Origin: an uncultured Pseudomonadota bacterium
GTDB taxonomy: Bacteria; Myxococcota_A; UBA796; CAJQPC01
Reading direction: 5' to 3'
Length of the DNA: 64,000 bases
NCBI GenBank assembly: GCA_913060515.1
Contig: CAJXRZ010000012.1
Coordinates: 40,072 to 104,071 of the forward strand
Position 1 is the first letter of the stretch. Each line of letters begins with the position of its first letter. Both the position numbers and the translations under genes were made by a program. Positions 1 to 9,600 of this stretch are shown here, one piece after another. The notes under the pieces are model-generated. The model was not told the DNA's origin, ran no database searches, and worked only from the letters and a program-made list of their open reading frames with translations.

Positions 1-3000
1 TGCCTCCAGAGGACGCAGACCGTGAGGCCCCTGCAGAGGCTCCCAGCCCATGTGTGCCCGTCCGGTGCACACCACGCCCTGAGGGTCGCTCAGGGTGACG
101 TGGATGTGCTCGTTCTCGTAGCGCAGCGCGGCGCTGATCTGGGTGGCCTCGTCGACCACCAACCAGCGCTTGACCTGAACGTCCCGCAGGCCAATGACCT
201 GGCGTCCCTCGCCGCCTTCGAAGGCGACCTTGGCGATGCGGTCCACCATCCACATCATGGGTGCCGCAGGAACGGTCCATGTTGGGCAGTGGTCCTGGAG
301 CCAGGCGTGCTCGCCCTTGGGATCCAAGGTCACATCGTGGGTTGGACGCTGCATGGTCGCCGGACCCACGCCGCCGGGCTGCTTGACCTGGTCTGCGGAG
401 ACGACGCGCATGCCCATGTTCTCGGTCTCGTAGATGCGCATGCCATCGACCCACAAGCTGCCCTTGGCGACGATGTAGGGGAAGCCGTCCTCATCGGTCC
501 CCTTCTCCAGGATCTCGATGGTGCTGCCGATGAGCTTGTTGAAGGTGCGGACCTGGCCACGGTACTTCCAAGTCATTGGGCGACCGAGCTGCACCGGCTC
601 AAAGCGTGGGTTCTCGATGCCTTGGTCCAAGCCCAAGTCCAGCATGGCGAACTGCGCGAGCTGAAGCAGGGCCTCGATGCCCAGGGAGCCCGGCTGTACC
701 GGATCCTGGAAGAAGTGGGCCTTGAAGAACCACTCGTTGGGGTCGACGGTCTTCTCCGCGCGCCAAGCGCCCAGACCGGCTTGGCCACCTTCTGGCCAAC
801 GTCCGGTGACCCGGTCGATGCAGCGAACGTAGCTGCGTGCCAAGGGAGCGCCCTCGTGCTTCCAGTGGTCCAGGTCGATGACCTCGCCGCCTTCTGCGTC
901 GATGACCGCCTTGTGCTCTGGCAGGATGGGCAGGCCCTTCTGGTTGTCCAGGGCGATCTTGGGGAAGAAGCCAAAGACGGTCTTCAGATCGTAGACGTGT
1001 ACGTCTTCGCCATCCGGTCCGCTGATGTAGCAGTCCACCTTGAAGGACTCGATGATCATGCCGGCGGACTGCGAGATGTTGGTGATGGTGACGTCGGTCC
1101 GCAGAGTGCCGCAGCCGGGCAGCAGCTCCACCTTGAGATCGCCGGTGCCGTCCAAGTTCCGGAAGAAGAGATCCGTTCCAATGGTCAGGGCGGACCCTAC
1201 GAAGCTAGCGAGCCAGCCACAGGGCTGCAGGGCGGCCTCGAGCAACACGCAGAAGGGCATGGTCGGCGCCCCGTTCTCCAGGAAGTACCAAGCCTTGTCT
1301 GGAATGTCGTAGTCCAGAGAGACCTTGTCCCCGACCTTCATGCCGCCCAGGGTGCCGTCGATCTGGCTGGCCCGGGTCATGAAGTGGTAGGGCGGACCTG
1401 GCAGACGAGCGACCCGACGGGTGCTGTCGAAGGTCTCGTACATGGGGCCAAAGGCCTTGGAGGGGCAGGACCATGCACAGGCCAACAAGGCGCTGTAGTC
1501 GAAGGGGAAGGGCTCGGTGGGGGTCTCCAGGAGCTCCAGAGGCGTTCCGGTCCACTCCAAGCTGGCGACGGTGCCCTGCTTGATCAAGCCGCGGGCTTGG
1601 TGCTCAGCGGGCATGTCTTCGCGGGAGTCCAGCGGCCAGCTCGGCACCAGGCGCAGGCCCATGCGGCGACAGTGGAAGGCCTTCAGGCCGTCGACGGTGC
1701 AGAGCATGTCGGCGTAGAGAACGGGCTCAGGACCTGCGATGATCTCCTCAACGAAGATCTCGTAGACCAGCTGCTTGCTCTCGGGTGTGACCTGTCCGCG
1801 GCAGAGGAGCTGGTAGGGCTCGTTGGGGACCGGCTCAAAGCGCCAGCCGTCACGGTCGACGGTGTAGCCCAGGGCCGCCATGTAGACGGCCATGGCCTGC
1901 AGGCAACCCTCGAACATCAGGTTGCCGGGCATGCAGGGGTCGTTCTTGAAGTGCCCGTCAAAGAACCAATCGTCGGCGGTCACTTCGTCCGTGGCCCGCA
2001 GGTAGCCGCGCTTCCAGGGTCCACCCATTGGGATCAGGTCGGTGACCGTGTCCAGGTAGAGCATGCGGCCGCTGCTGATGCGCGGGGTGCGGGTGTGGGC
2101 GCGAGAGAGGAAGAAGCTGTCGCCAAAGCAGTCAGCGGTGCGGCCTTCCGAGAAGGCGATGAGGTCTTCCTTGCTCAGGCTGCGCTTGTCGGTGAGCACA
2201 TCGGGCGCGTCCATGCGGGGCGTCTTGGTGTGCTCGCCGGTCTCGGCCTCCCACAGGATGCCGCCGGTCTCGAGCAGCTCTTGATCCGTGAAGAACCCCG
2301 CCTGGCCCTGGCGCACGGTCAAGCGTGGCTTGCCCTGCACGCGGCAGTCGTAGTGGAAGAAGAACAGGCGCTTGTCGCCGTGCTGGGCGTGGCCATCGAC
2401 GTGGATGTCGTAGGTCAGGGTCTCACCGGGCACGGGCAGGTTGCCGTGGTAGGTCAGCTCGCAGCCCAGCAAGCGGTAGATCCGGTCGCCTTCGTGCTGT
2501 AGATCGATGCCCAAGTAGGAGATGAGCATCAGGTCCGCTTGGCCCGACTCGATCATGATTCCGGCAGGCATACGGCCCTGGTGCAGGTACCAGGAGTCGG
2601 CCTCGACATCGGTCTCGGTCCAGAGGCTTCCTCGGCCCATGGAGCCTGCGACCGCGTCGATTCCAAGCAGTCGGTCCGCCAGAAGCAGGGGCGGCTCCGG
2701 CATGCGGCACTGGCGCACGTAGCCGTCCTGGGGCTTGAACATCTCGCCGTACACCTCGGAGATGTTTCCGGATGCGTGGACCTTCAGGCCCTCACGGTCC
2801 AGCTTCAAGCCGGGCAGGTCCTCGGCCTTTGGCTGCGCTCTGAAGGGCACAGGAGGGGCCATGGGGTCGGTACGCCAGGGGTGCTTGGCATCCTTGAAGG
2901 CGGCCTTGCTCAGCTTGGGAGCTGGGGCCTTCTCCACCTTGACCGGCGCCTTTGCAGCAGGCTGTGGCTTGGGAGCCTGCACCTTTGCAGCTGGCTTGAC

Positions 3001-5826
3001 GACGGGCGCTGGCCGGGCAGCGGGGGCCGGGCGAGCAGCGGGCGCTGGGGCGCGGCGCGCTTGAATGGCAGGCGCTGGCTGGGCAGGAGCGCGCACGGGC
3101 ATGGGCGCAGGTCCGCGCAGGTGCTGGGCGGCCGTCGTCACAGGTGCTGGGCTGCCAATGAGCGCCTGCAGACTGCGGGAGCGCATGCCCAAGAACTGCT
3201 GCTGAACAGCGGCTTGCTGGGCCAAGAACTGCTGGTGAACCTGGGAGAGCATGCGCTGCTGGTCGACGAGACCTTGGGCCATGCCTGCTGCGCCTGCGGG
3301 CGCCTGGAAGACGGGCGCTGGGGCGGATGGAACAACCCGGGGCTGGGCCGAGGGTGCGGCCTGGGAGAGCGCTGGAGCTTGAGCCGGTGCAGCCTGAGCT
3401 GGCGCGCGCGAGGCCGCGGCCTGGCGCACGGGGGCGGACATCACGCTGGGCAGGCGCGGAGCCGGAGCCATGGTCTGGACGCCGGCAGGAGACGACTCGG
3501 AAGAAGACTGGGACATGGTGGGCTCCAAGGCTTTGGCCTGGGGAAGCTGAACATCTGGAAGGTGCAGCGGCAGCCGCAGAACGGGCTCCTGCACTTGATA
3601 GGCGGGCAATTCTTGTGGTCCGGCCGAGAGCACGACCAAGCTGTCGTGCTGGTTGCCGAGGGCGTCAACCGAGAGGCTCGCCCCTTGGCTGCGGCTCTCC
3701 ATGCAATCGATCACCGCTGCGGCGACCAAGAGCAGGCCCTCCGCGGCGTGGGTGTGTCCAACGCGCTCCCGCAGAGGCGCTGGCGTGATTGGGGGGGCGT
3801 CGGCGTCGTCCAAGACGGCCAAGACTTGGTCGCCTGCTGCGGTGGCATCCTCCAAGCGCTTGAGCACCAAGACGACCGCGGCATCTCCACCGGGCTCGGT
3901 GCGGCCCAGGGCAGCAGCGGCCTTCTCGTGCACGGTGTCCGCGCACATGTCCACGGCCCCGACCACTGCAGCGTCCATCTCGCCGCTGCGCAGGGCGCGG
4001 CACGCGACGTTGGCGGCACGCAGTCCGGAGAGCTCCTCGGAGCAGAGCACCAAGCTGGCGCCGCCCAAGTCCAGCTGGCTGTTCAAGCGGTTCGCTGGGA
4101 TGTTGGGCATGCAGCCCAGCACACCCGGGGCTTCCAACACGGGGACAAAGTGTGCCCGCAGGCTCGCTGTCTCTTCACCCAGCTTGGGCGCCCAGTCTGC
4201 AGCCCGCCAGCGGGCGCCGTAGCGCGCCACGTTGGGATCCGTGCCCATGCCGACCAGGACACCGGTTCGGTCACGGGGAAGGTCCAGGCCAGCGACGGCC
4301 TCCATGGCGGCGGCCAGGAGTGCGGTCTGTTGCCCGGTGGTCTGCTGCAGGTCCTTGGGCGGGAACTTCATGCCGCGCAGGGCCAGCTTGACCTCGGAGG
4401 CGCGGGGGCTGCCCAGAGGCTCGCCGCGGAGGATCTTGGCGAAGGCCGGGACCCCTTGGGTGTCGCCAACCAGGGCTCCAACACCCACCACCGCGATGGG
4501 GCCTGTTGGAACGCGGCTGCGCTTTGCAGAGACGCTCGCCTCGTGCTCCAGCAAGACGTGGGCGTTGTTTCCACCGAATCCGAAGGCACTGACCGCAGCC
4601 CGGCGGGTACCGGACCAAGGCTCTGCGCTCTGAAGAAGCCGAAAGGGTCCGCCTTCGAGGGCTGGGTGGGGCTCGCTGGCGTGCAGCGTCGGAGGCCGCA
4701 CACCGTGGCGCATGGCCTCGAGCACCTTGATGATTCCGGCCACACCGGCGGCGGTGATCAGGTGGCCCATGTTGGACTTGAGTGAGCCTATCGGCAGCGC
4801 GCGGCAGTCCTGGTAGACCTGCGCCATGGAGCCCAGCTCGGTTCCGTCTCCAACGGAGGTTCCGGTGGCGTGGCACTCCACCAGGTTCACATCCTGTGGG
4901 GTCCAGCCGCTCTGCTCAAAGGCAGACCGCATGGCGCGAACCTGCCCCTCTTGAGTGGGTGCGAGGAGTCCCCTGCCCCGTCCGTCGTTGCTCAGTCCCA
5001 CACCACGAATCACGCCGTGGATGGTGTCGCCGTCACGCTGGGCATCGCTCAGACGCTTGAGCGCCAACAGGCCAGCGCCTTCTGCGGGAACCAAGCCATC
5101 GGCTTGGGCGTGGAAGGGTCGGCTCTGCCCAGACTTGGACATGGCGCTCAGGGCGCAAAAGCCAACGTGGATGAACAGATCATCGGCCCGGTTGACCGCG
5201 CCGGCCAACATCAGGTCGACCTCTCGGTCCTGAAGGCGCTCGCAGGCCAGCTTCAACGCATAGAGCGAGCTCGCGCAGGCAGAATCCAAGGCAAAGGCCG
5301 GACCACCAAAGCCCAGACCGCGGGCCAGGGTGTGAGCGGGCAGCCCCGACATGAAGCGGTTTCGGGCATCGACCTCCGGAAGCCCTAGGGCGTCTGCCCG
5401 TGCATCGCCCAACCAGGCACGCTCGGCATAGCGGCTCATGGACTGGGTCGGGAATCCCAGGTTTCCAATGACCACGCCTGCGCGCTTCAAGCTGACTTGC
5501 TGAACTTCTGCCAGCGCCTGCCGCCCGGTATGCAGCAGCCAGTGGAACAGGGGGTCCAGAGATTGGACCTCCTGCGCAGGAATCTCAAACCCGCTGGGGT
5601 CAAAGACCTGCTCAAAGCCAGTGACGTAGCCACCGCGGTCCGACCAGCTCCGGTCTGCTGAGTCCTGGGGGGTTCCCATGATCTGCTCATGAGAGACACC
5701 CCAGCGCCCAGCAGGCACGCTGCTGACCAAGTCATCCCCGGAGGAGACCCTCTGCCAGAGGGCTTCCGGACTCAGAGCACCCGGCAGGACACACGCCCTG
5801 CCGACAATCGCGATGGCTTCAAACAT
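1..5826 (-). CDS. pfaC: PUFA synthase subunit PfaC-like (KS-CLF-DH-DH), 3' end outside window
   Basis: This subunit extends and dehydrates the growing chain in the cytoplasmic PUFA synthase. The frame opens at an ATG 3 nt after the dehydratase stop and stays open to the left edge (1942 codons seen). Residues 1-430 are a ketosynthase with active-site DSACASSL (Cys184) and the ECHATG motif (His319). Residues about 460-800 are a chain-length factor in which the nucleophile position reads SEE (Glu597) instead of Cys. An Ala/Pro linker at about 780-985 contains a Gln-rich helix. Paired FabA-like hot-dog folds follow, with active-site-like motifs GHFKNDPCMPG (His1292) and AHFFQDPVQPG (His1704); the partner hot dogs lack these residues. 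No acyltransferase lies between CLF and the dehydratases. A C-terminal acyltransferase, present in some myxobacterial homologues, would be beyond the edge. Confidence 0.9.
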   Translation of the reverse strand, partial: MFEAIAIVGRACVLPGALSPEALWQRVSSGDDLVSSVPAGRWGVSHEQIMGTPQDSADRSWSDRGGYVTGFEQVFDPSGFEIPAQEVQSLDPLFHWLLHTGRQALAEVQQVSLKRAGVVIGNLGFPTQSMSRYAERAWLGDARADALGLPEVDARNRFMSGLPAHTLARGLGFGGPAFALDSACASSLYALKLACERLQDREVDLMLAGAVNRADDLFIHVGFCALSAMSKSGQSRPFHAQADGLVPAEGAGLLALKRLSDAQRDGDTIHGVIRGVGLSNDGRGRGLLAPTQEGQVRAMRSAFEQSGWTPQDVNLVECHATGTSVGDGTELGSMAQVYQDCRALPIGSLKSNMGHLITAAGVAGIIKVLEAMRHGVRPPTLHASEPHPALEGGPFRLLQSAEPWSGTRRAAVSAFGFGGNNAHVLLEHEASVSAKRSRVPTGPIAVVGVGALVGDTQGVPAFAKILRGEPLGSPRASEVKLALRGMKFPPKDLQQTTGQQTALLAAAMEAVAGLDLPRDRTGVLVGMGTDPNVARYGARWRAADWAPKLGEETASLRAHFVPVLEAPGVLGCMPNIPANRLNSQLDLGGASLVLCSEELSGLRAANVACRALRSGEMDAAVVGAVDMCADTVHEKAAAALGRTEPGGDAAVVLVLKRLEDATAAGDQVLAVLDDADAPPITPAPLRERVGHTHAAEGLLLVAAAVIDCMESRSQGASLSVDALGNQHDSLVVLSAGPQELPAYQVQEPVLRLPLHLPDVQLPQAKALEPTMSQSSSESSPAGVQTMAPAPRLPSVMSAPVRQAAASRAPAQAAPAQAPALSQAAPSAQPRVVPSAPAPVFQAPAGAAGMAQGLVDQQRMLSQVHQQFLAQQAAVQQQFLGMRSRSLQALIGSPAPVTTAAQHLRGPAPMPVRAPAQPAPAIQARRAPAPAARPAPAARPAPVVKPAAKVQAPKPQPAAKAPVKVEKAPAPKLSKAAFKDAKHPWRTDPMAPPVPFRAQPKAEDLPGLKLDREGLKVHASGNISEVYGEMFKPQDGYVRQCRMPEPPLLLADRLLGIDAVAGSMGRGSLWTETDVEADSWYLHQGRMPAGIMIESGQADLMLISYLGIDLQHEGDRIYRLLGCELTYHGNLPVPGETLTYDIHVDGHAQHGDKRLFFFHYDCRVQGKPRLTVRQGQAGFFTDQELLETGGILWEAETGEHTKTPRMDAPDVLTDKRSLSKEDLIAFSEGRTADCFGDSFFLSRAHTRTPRISSGRMLYLDTVTDLIPMGGPWKRGYLRATDEVTADDWFFDGHFKNDPCMPGNLMFEGCLQAMAVYMAALGYTVDRDGWRFEPVPNEPYQLLCRGQVTPESKQLVYEIFVEEIIAGPEPVLYADMLCTVDGLKAFHCRRMGLRLVPSWPLDSREDMPAEHQARGLIKQGTVASLEWTGTPLELLETPTEPFPFDYSALLACAWSCPSKAFGPMYETFDSTRRVARLPGPPYHFMTRASQIDGTLGGMKVGDKVSLDYDIPDKAWYFLENGAPTMPFCVLLEAALQPCGWLASFVGSALTIGTDLFFRNLDGTGDLKVELLPGCGTLRTDVTITNISQSAGMIIESFKVDCYISGPDGEDVHVYDLKTVFGFFPKIALDNQKGLPILPEHKAVIDAEGGEVIDLDHWKHEGAPLARSYVRCIDRVTGRWPEGGQAGLGAWRAEKTVDPNEWFFKAHFFQDPVQPGSLGIEALLQLAQFAMLDLGLDQGIENPRFEPVQLGRPMTWKYRGQVRTFNKLIGSTIEILEKGTDEDGFPYIVAKGSLWVDGMRIYETENMGMRVVSADQVKQPGGVGPATMQRPTHDVTLDPKGEHAWLQDHCPTWTVPAAPMMWMVDRIAKVAFEGGEGRQVIGLRDVQVKRWLVVDEATQISAALRYENEHIHVTLSDPQGVVCTGRAHMGWEPLQGPHGLRPLEA

Positions 5827-5829
5827 GTG

Positions 5830-6627
5830 TCAGCGGCTCTTGGGCAGCAGGTGAGTCTCCACGCCTTCCAGGTGCGCGATTGGGCGCCCCTCAGAGGTCA
5901 TGAACACGATGTCGCTCACGGTCTTGGACTTGCCGACAACACGGCCCTTGAGGACCGCAGTGATGGCACCACTTGGGAGCTCTCCAGTTCCCTGATAGCG
6001 GCCAACAGCGGTGGGCAGGCTGGAACCACCAAGCATGCGCTTGGCCCAGAGCAGCGCGAGCTGCAAGCCTCCGTCCATTGCGGCCACATCGGTCTGCCAG
6101 GGCTCCTCTCTCCAGCCTCGGCCAGCGGTGCCCAAGAGCTCCGCGGCGATGCCTTCGTCCGAGACGCCTGTCACATCTTCGATGACCTGGAGTGCAGGTC
6201 CGTGGAAGAGCACATCGCCGTAGACTTGGTCCTTCCAAGACTCCGCCCCCACCAGAGGACTGTTCTGTCCCAAGTTGAGCGGCTCTGCCTTGGTGGCCGC
6301 CATACGGGCCTTGGCGCAGTAGTGCCGCGTTCCAGACAAGGAGCGCAGCTCCAGGCGCAGGACGGCCCCGTCTCCATTGGAGAGCTGGTCAACCAGAACC
6401 TTGAAGCCCTCGCCAGCCTCAAAGCTACTCAGGCTGATGCCCCTGAGGACCTTGATGTCTTCACAGGCCACGAAGTGGAGTCCGGGACGAGCCGCGCGTG
6501 CAGCCCTTGCGAACCACTCCACCACGAGCACGACCGGCACAACCGGGGTGTTCTTGATGCTGTGATCTCGCAGCCAGGAGTGAGATGCGGCCCCAACACG
6601 GACCGCAAACTCATCCTGGCTCAGGCT
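5830..6627 (-). CDS. PfaA C-terminal dehydratase (PS-DH) segment in the -1 frame
   Basis: This is a double hot-dog dehydratase of the polyketide/PUFA type. The first fold has LRDHSIKNTPVVP, matching the HxxxGxxxxP catalytic motif with Asn for Gly. The second has FHGPALQ and MDGGLQ, matching DxxxQ. In classical PfaA proteins this domain is fused behind KR; here it lies in the -1 frame relative to the KR-containing gene. No ATG, GTG or TTG begins this frame at the junction: the only out-of-domain options are CTG at 6624 or a start deep inside pfaA. The coordinates given start at the first codon read after a -1 slip on the heptamer at 6627-6633. The stop is 3 nt before pfaC. It is most likely made as a PfaA-DH frameshift fusion. 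An indel in the assembly or an unusual CTG start are the alternatives. Confidence 0.8.
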   Translation of the reverse strand, partial: SLSQDEFAVRVGAASHSWLRDHSIKNTPVVPVVLVVEWFARAARAARPGLHFVACEDIKVLRGISLSSFEAGEGFKVLVDQLSNGDGAVLRLELRSLSGTRHYCAKARMAATKAEPLNLGQNSPLVGAESWKDQVYGDVLFHGPALQVIEDVTGVSDEGIAAELLGTAGRGWREEPWQTDVAAMDGGLQLALLWAKRMLGGSSLPTAVGRYQGTGELPSGAITAVLKGRVVGKSKTVSDIVFMTSEGRPIAHLEGVETHLLPKSR

Positions 6628-6633
6628 TTTCCC
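6573..6633 (-). promoter_or_regulatory. Candidate programmed -1 ribosomal frameshift signal
   Basis: On the coding strand the pfaA frame reads TC-G GGA AAA-GCC-TGA. The heptamer G GGA AAA (6633-6627) fits X XXY YYZ, and a -1 slip enters the dehydratase frame exactly. The 6-nt spacer GCCTGA (6626-6621) contains the zero-frame stop. Directly after it a hairpin spans 6620-6573. Its outer arms are GCCAGGATGAG and CTCACTCCTGGC (11 pairs with one bulged C), and its inner arms are TGCGG and CCGCA. Slippery site, spacer and structure together match the known architecture of -1 frameshift sites. Pairing was worked out by eye. Confidence 0.75.
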
Positions 6634-9600
6634 GAGTCGAGCAGCGCCTCCGTGGTGGGCTCGCCGCCCAAGACCAGCTCCACCCGCGAAGGTGCGCTGT
6701 CCTGGACTTCGTCCACCAGCATCTGAGCGCCCTGTGCCAAGGGAATCAGTGGAACCCCCATGGCCTGGAACCGCGCCTTGAGGGCCGGGGTGACCATGCC
6801 ACCCTCCCAAGGGCCCCAGTTCATCGACTTGACCCGGAGCTCTGGACGCTCGACCGCCATCTGACCGGCGACCTTGTTCAGGACCTCGTTGGCCATCGCG
6901 TAGTCGCACTGGCCGTTGTTTCCAGCGCGCGCGGCGACCGAAGAGAACTGCACCCAGAGGCGCAGCGGCGAGTCAGCGGTGGCCAGCTGCAGGGCACGAA
7001 GGCCGTTGACCTTGGTGGAGTAGACCCGCTCGAACTGGTCGTCCGTCTTGTCTGCGATGGCCTTGTCAGCCAAGACACCAGCGCCATGAATCACGCCCGT
7101 GACGGGTCCGTAGCTGGCCTCTACCTCGACAACCAGTGCCTTGAGGGCAGCAGCATCTGTCACATCAACCGAAGCGTAGCGGGCCTTGCATCCGTGCTGT
7201 GCGAGCTGAGCCAGGGTGCTGCGAATCTCACGCCACGCCATGATCTGGCGAACCTGCTTGCCGAGACCGGCTGGGTTCACCTTCTCTCCCTTGGCCTGCG
7301 CCTGCATGAGCAACGCACGCTTCATTCCGGCGTCGTCTTCCACACCGGCGACAGCGGCAGGCTCCTCTCCCAGGGCCGTACGTCCCAGCAGCACAAAGCT
7401 GGCCTGGGTCGCGGCACCGAGGGAGATGACGGTCGCAGCAGTCACACCGCGCGCGCCGCCGGAGACCAGCATCACCGAGTCGGAATCGACCGAAGCCTCT
7501 CCGCCCTCAACCTGGGTCTCCACGCTCTTGAGAATCAAGCGCACACCATCCGCACGAAGGCCGACTTCACGCTCGGTACCGCCAGCCAGCAGCTCCAAGC
7601 TCAGGGCCTTGGCCAGCTCCTTGGGCGTGCGCCCGCCGCGCTGCAAGTCGATGGCCTTCACGCCCGCGTTGGGCCACTCGATGGCTGCAGTCTTGGCCAA
7701 GCCGGCCAAACCACCCATCCAAGGGTTGCCCGTTCCGGAGAGCCCAAAGTCACCGCCGGTGTCCTGCACGGTCACAAAGGCCGCACAGTCGTTGGCGACC
7801 ACTCGAGCAGCTTGGAAAGCACGCATTGCGATGCGGTCTGCAGCGTCACCGTCCGCGTCGCTCAGCCCGGCCAAGAAGATGACCGCGCGCTCGTTGCCGA
7901 CCGCCTCACCGAGCTTCACGCTCAGTCCGGCACCCTTGAGCTCGGTGACCAGCGCCTCAGCCACGCCCGAGTCGTCGGGAACCACCAAGATGTCTCCATC
8001 CAGGCCAGGCAGCGTCAGTCCACCAGCCTTGGTGGCCACAGCGTCCAGGACGTAGCGGGAGACACCCGGGGCGGAGGGAATGGGAGCAGGGGCTGGAGCA
8101 GACACGCTCTCACCGTTGGACTTGCCCATGTACTCGACGATCTCGCCGAGGGTACGCAGGGCACTCATCTCGCCAGCGTCCACCTCGGGGAGGCTGGGTG
8201 CCTCTTCGCGCATGGCGCTGAGGATCTCGACGCGCTTGATGGAGTCGATGCCCAGGTCCGCTTCCAGGTCCATGCTTAGAGTCAGCATCTCCGCGGGGTA
8301 GCCGGTCTTGTCAGCGACGACCTTCAGCATCAGGGCGTTCAGGTCAATGGAGGGAGCCGCAGGCGAGGCCACAGGAGCGGGAGCAGCGCTCTCACCACTG
8401 GACTTGCCCATGTACTCGACAATCTCACCGAGGGTACGCAAGGCGCTCATCTCGCCAGCGTCCACCTCGGGGAGGCTGGGCGCCTCTTCCCGCATGGCGC
8501 TGAGGATCTCGACGCGCTTGATGGAGTCGATGCCCAGATCAGCTTCCAGGTCCATCGCCAAGGTCAGCATCTCGGCGGGGTAGCCGGTCTTGTCAGCGAC
8601 GACCTTGAGCATCAGAGCGTTCAGGTCCACCGAGACAGCGCTCGAGGCCTGCACCACCGGTGCGGCCTTGACTGCAGGCGCAGCGGCAGGGCTGAGCAGC
8701 TGGTCCAAGGCACTGGGCTTCGCCGCTACAGGAGCGGCCACTGGAGCCGCAGCCACGAGCGCGGCGACAGGCTGGCTCTGAACTGGAGCGGGGGCTGGTG
8801 CAGCTTGCTGCACGGGTGCGGGCATGGGCGCCGCGACCACCGGCTGCACAGGGAGCTGCGCAGGAGCCATCTGGGCGACGCCTTGCACGCCCATCAGTGC
8901 GTTCAGGCCCACGAAGGACTGCTCAACACCCTGAAGGAAGGCCATGTGGGTATCCGCCATGGCCTTCTGCCAACCGGCATGGGCCTCCATGGTCTGGCGC
9001 TGCGCCTCCTGGAAGGCCCCCAGAACACCCTGGTTCACGGGAGCGGCGGCCTGCACGCCCAGGCTTCCACCTGGAATGTGAGGGGCTGGGGTCACGCCCT
9101 GAGCCATCTGAATGCTTGGAGCTGCGGCCACGGCGACCTCGCGCACGACCTCGACTTCCTTGATCACTTCGACTTCGCGAATGACCTCGACCTCCTGCAC
9201 GATGACCTCGGGCTGGACCTCTGGGTTGGGGCCCGGCAGGTCTGCCGTTCCGCCAGGGGGTGGGTAGGGCTTGCCCACGTTGGTGCCGTTCACGTCGATG
9301 GCGAACTTGGGCAGCACGTTCTTACGGGGGTCAGCCTCGACACGGAACCCGTCCCAGAGGGCGGAGAAGGATGGCGCAAAGCCAGCTGCGACGAGCTGAG
9401 CCAAGCCATCATTGAAGCTGGCCAGCCCGGGCTTGCCGCGGCGGTTCAAGTAGACGAACTTGGCGTCCTTCTTGGACTTCAAGATGCGGCCACCCAAGCC
9501 ACTGAGCACGGAGTGAGGTCCGACCTCGATGAAGGTACGGACGCCCTGCTCATACATGGCTTCGATCTGCTCGACGAAGCGAACGGGGCTCGCGATCTGG

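Noticed and set aside
22..4785. Two long plus-strand open frames of 826 and 748 codons
   Set aside because: They are antisense to pfaC, whose minus-strand frame shows KS, CLF and dehydratase motifs. The plus frames give low-complexity Gly/Ala/Leu/His sequence with no domain.
6429..6614. A 61-codon minus-strand frame starting at an ATG near the pfaA stop
   Set aside because: It begins inside the frameshift hairpin in a third frame and encodes nothing recognisable; the dehydratase frame is the conserved one.
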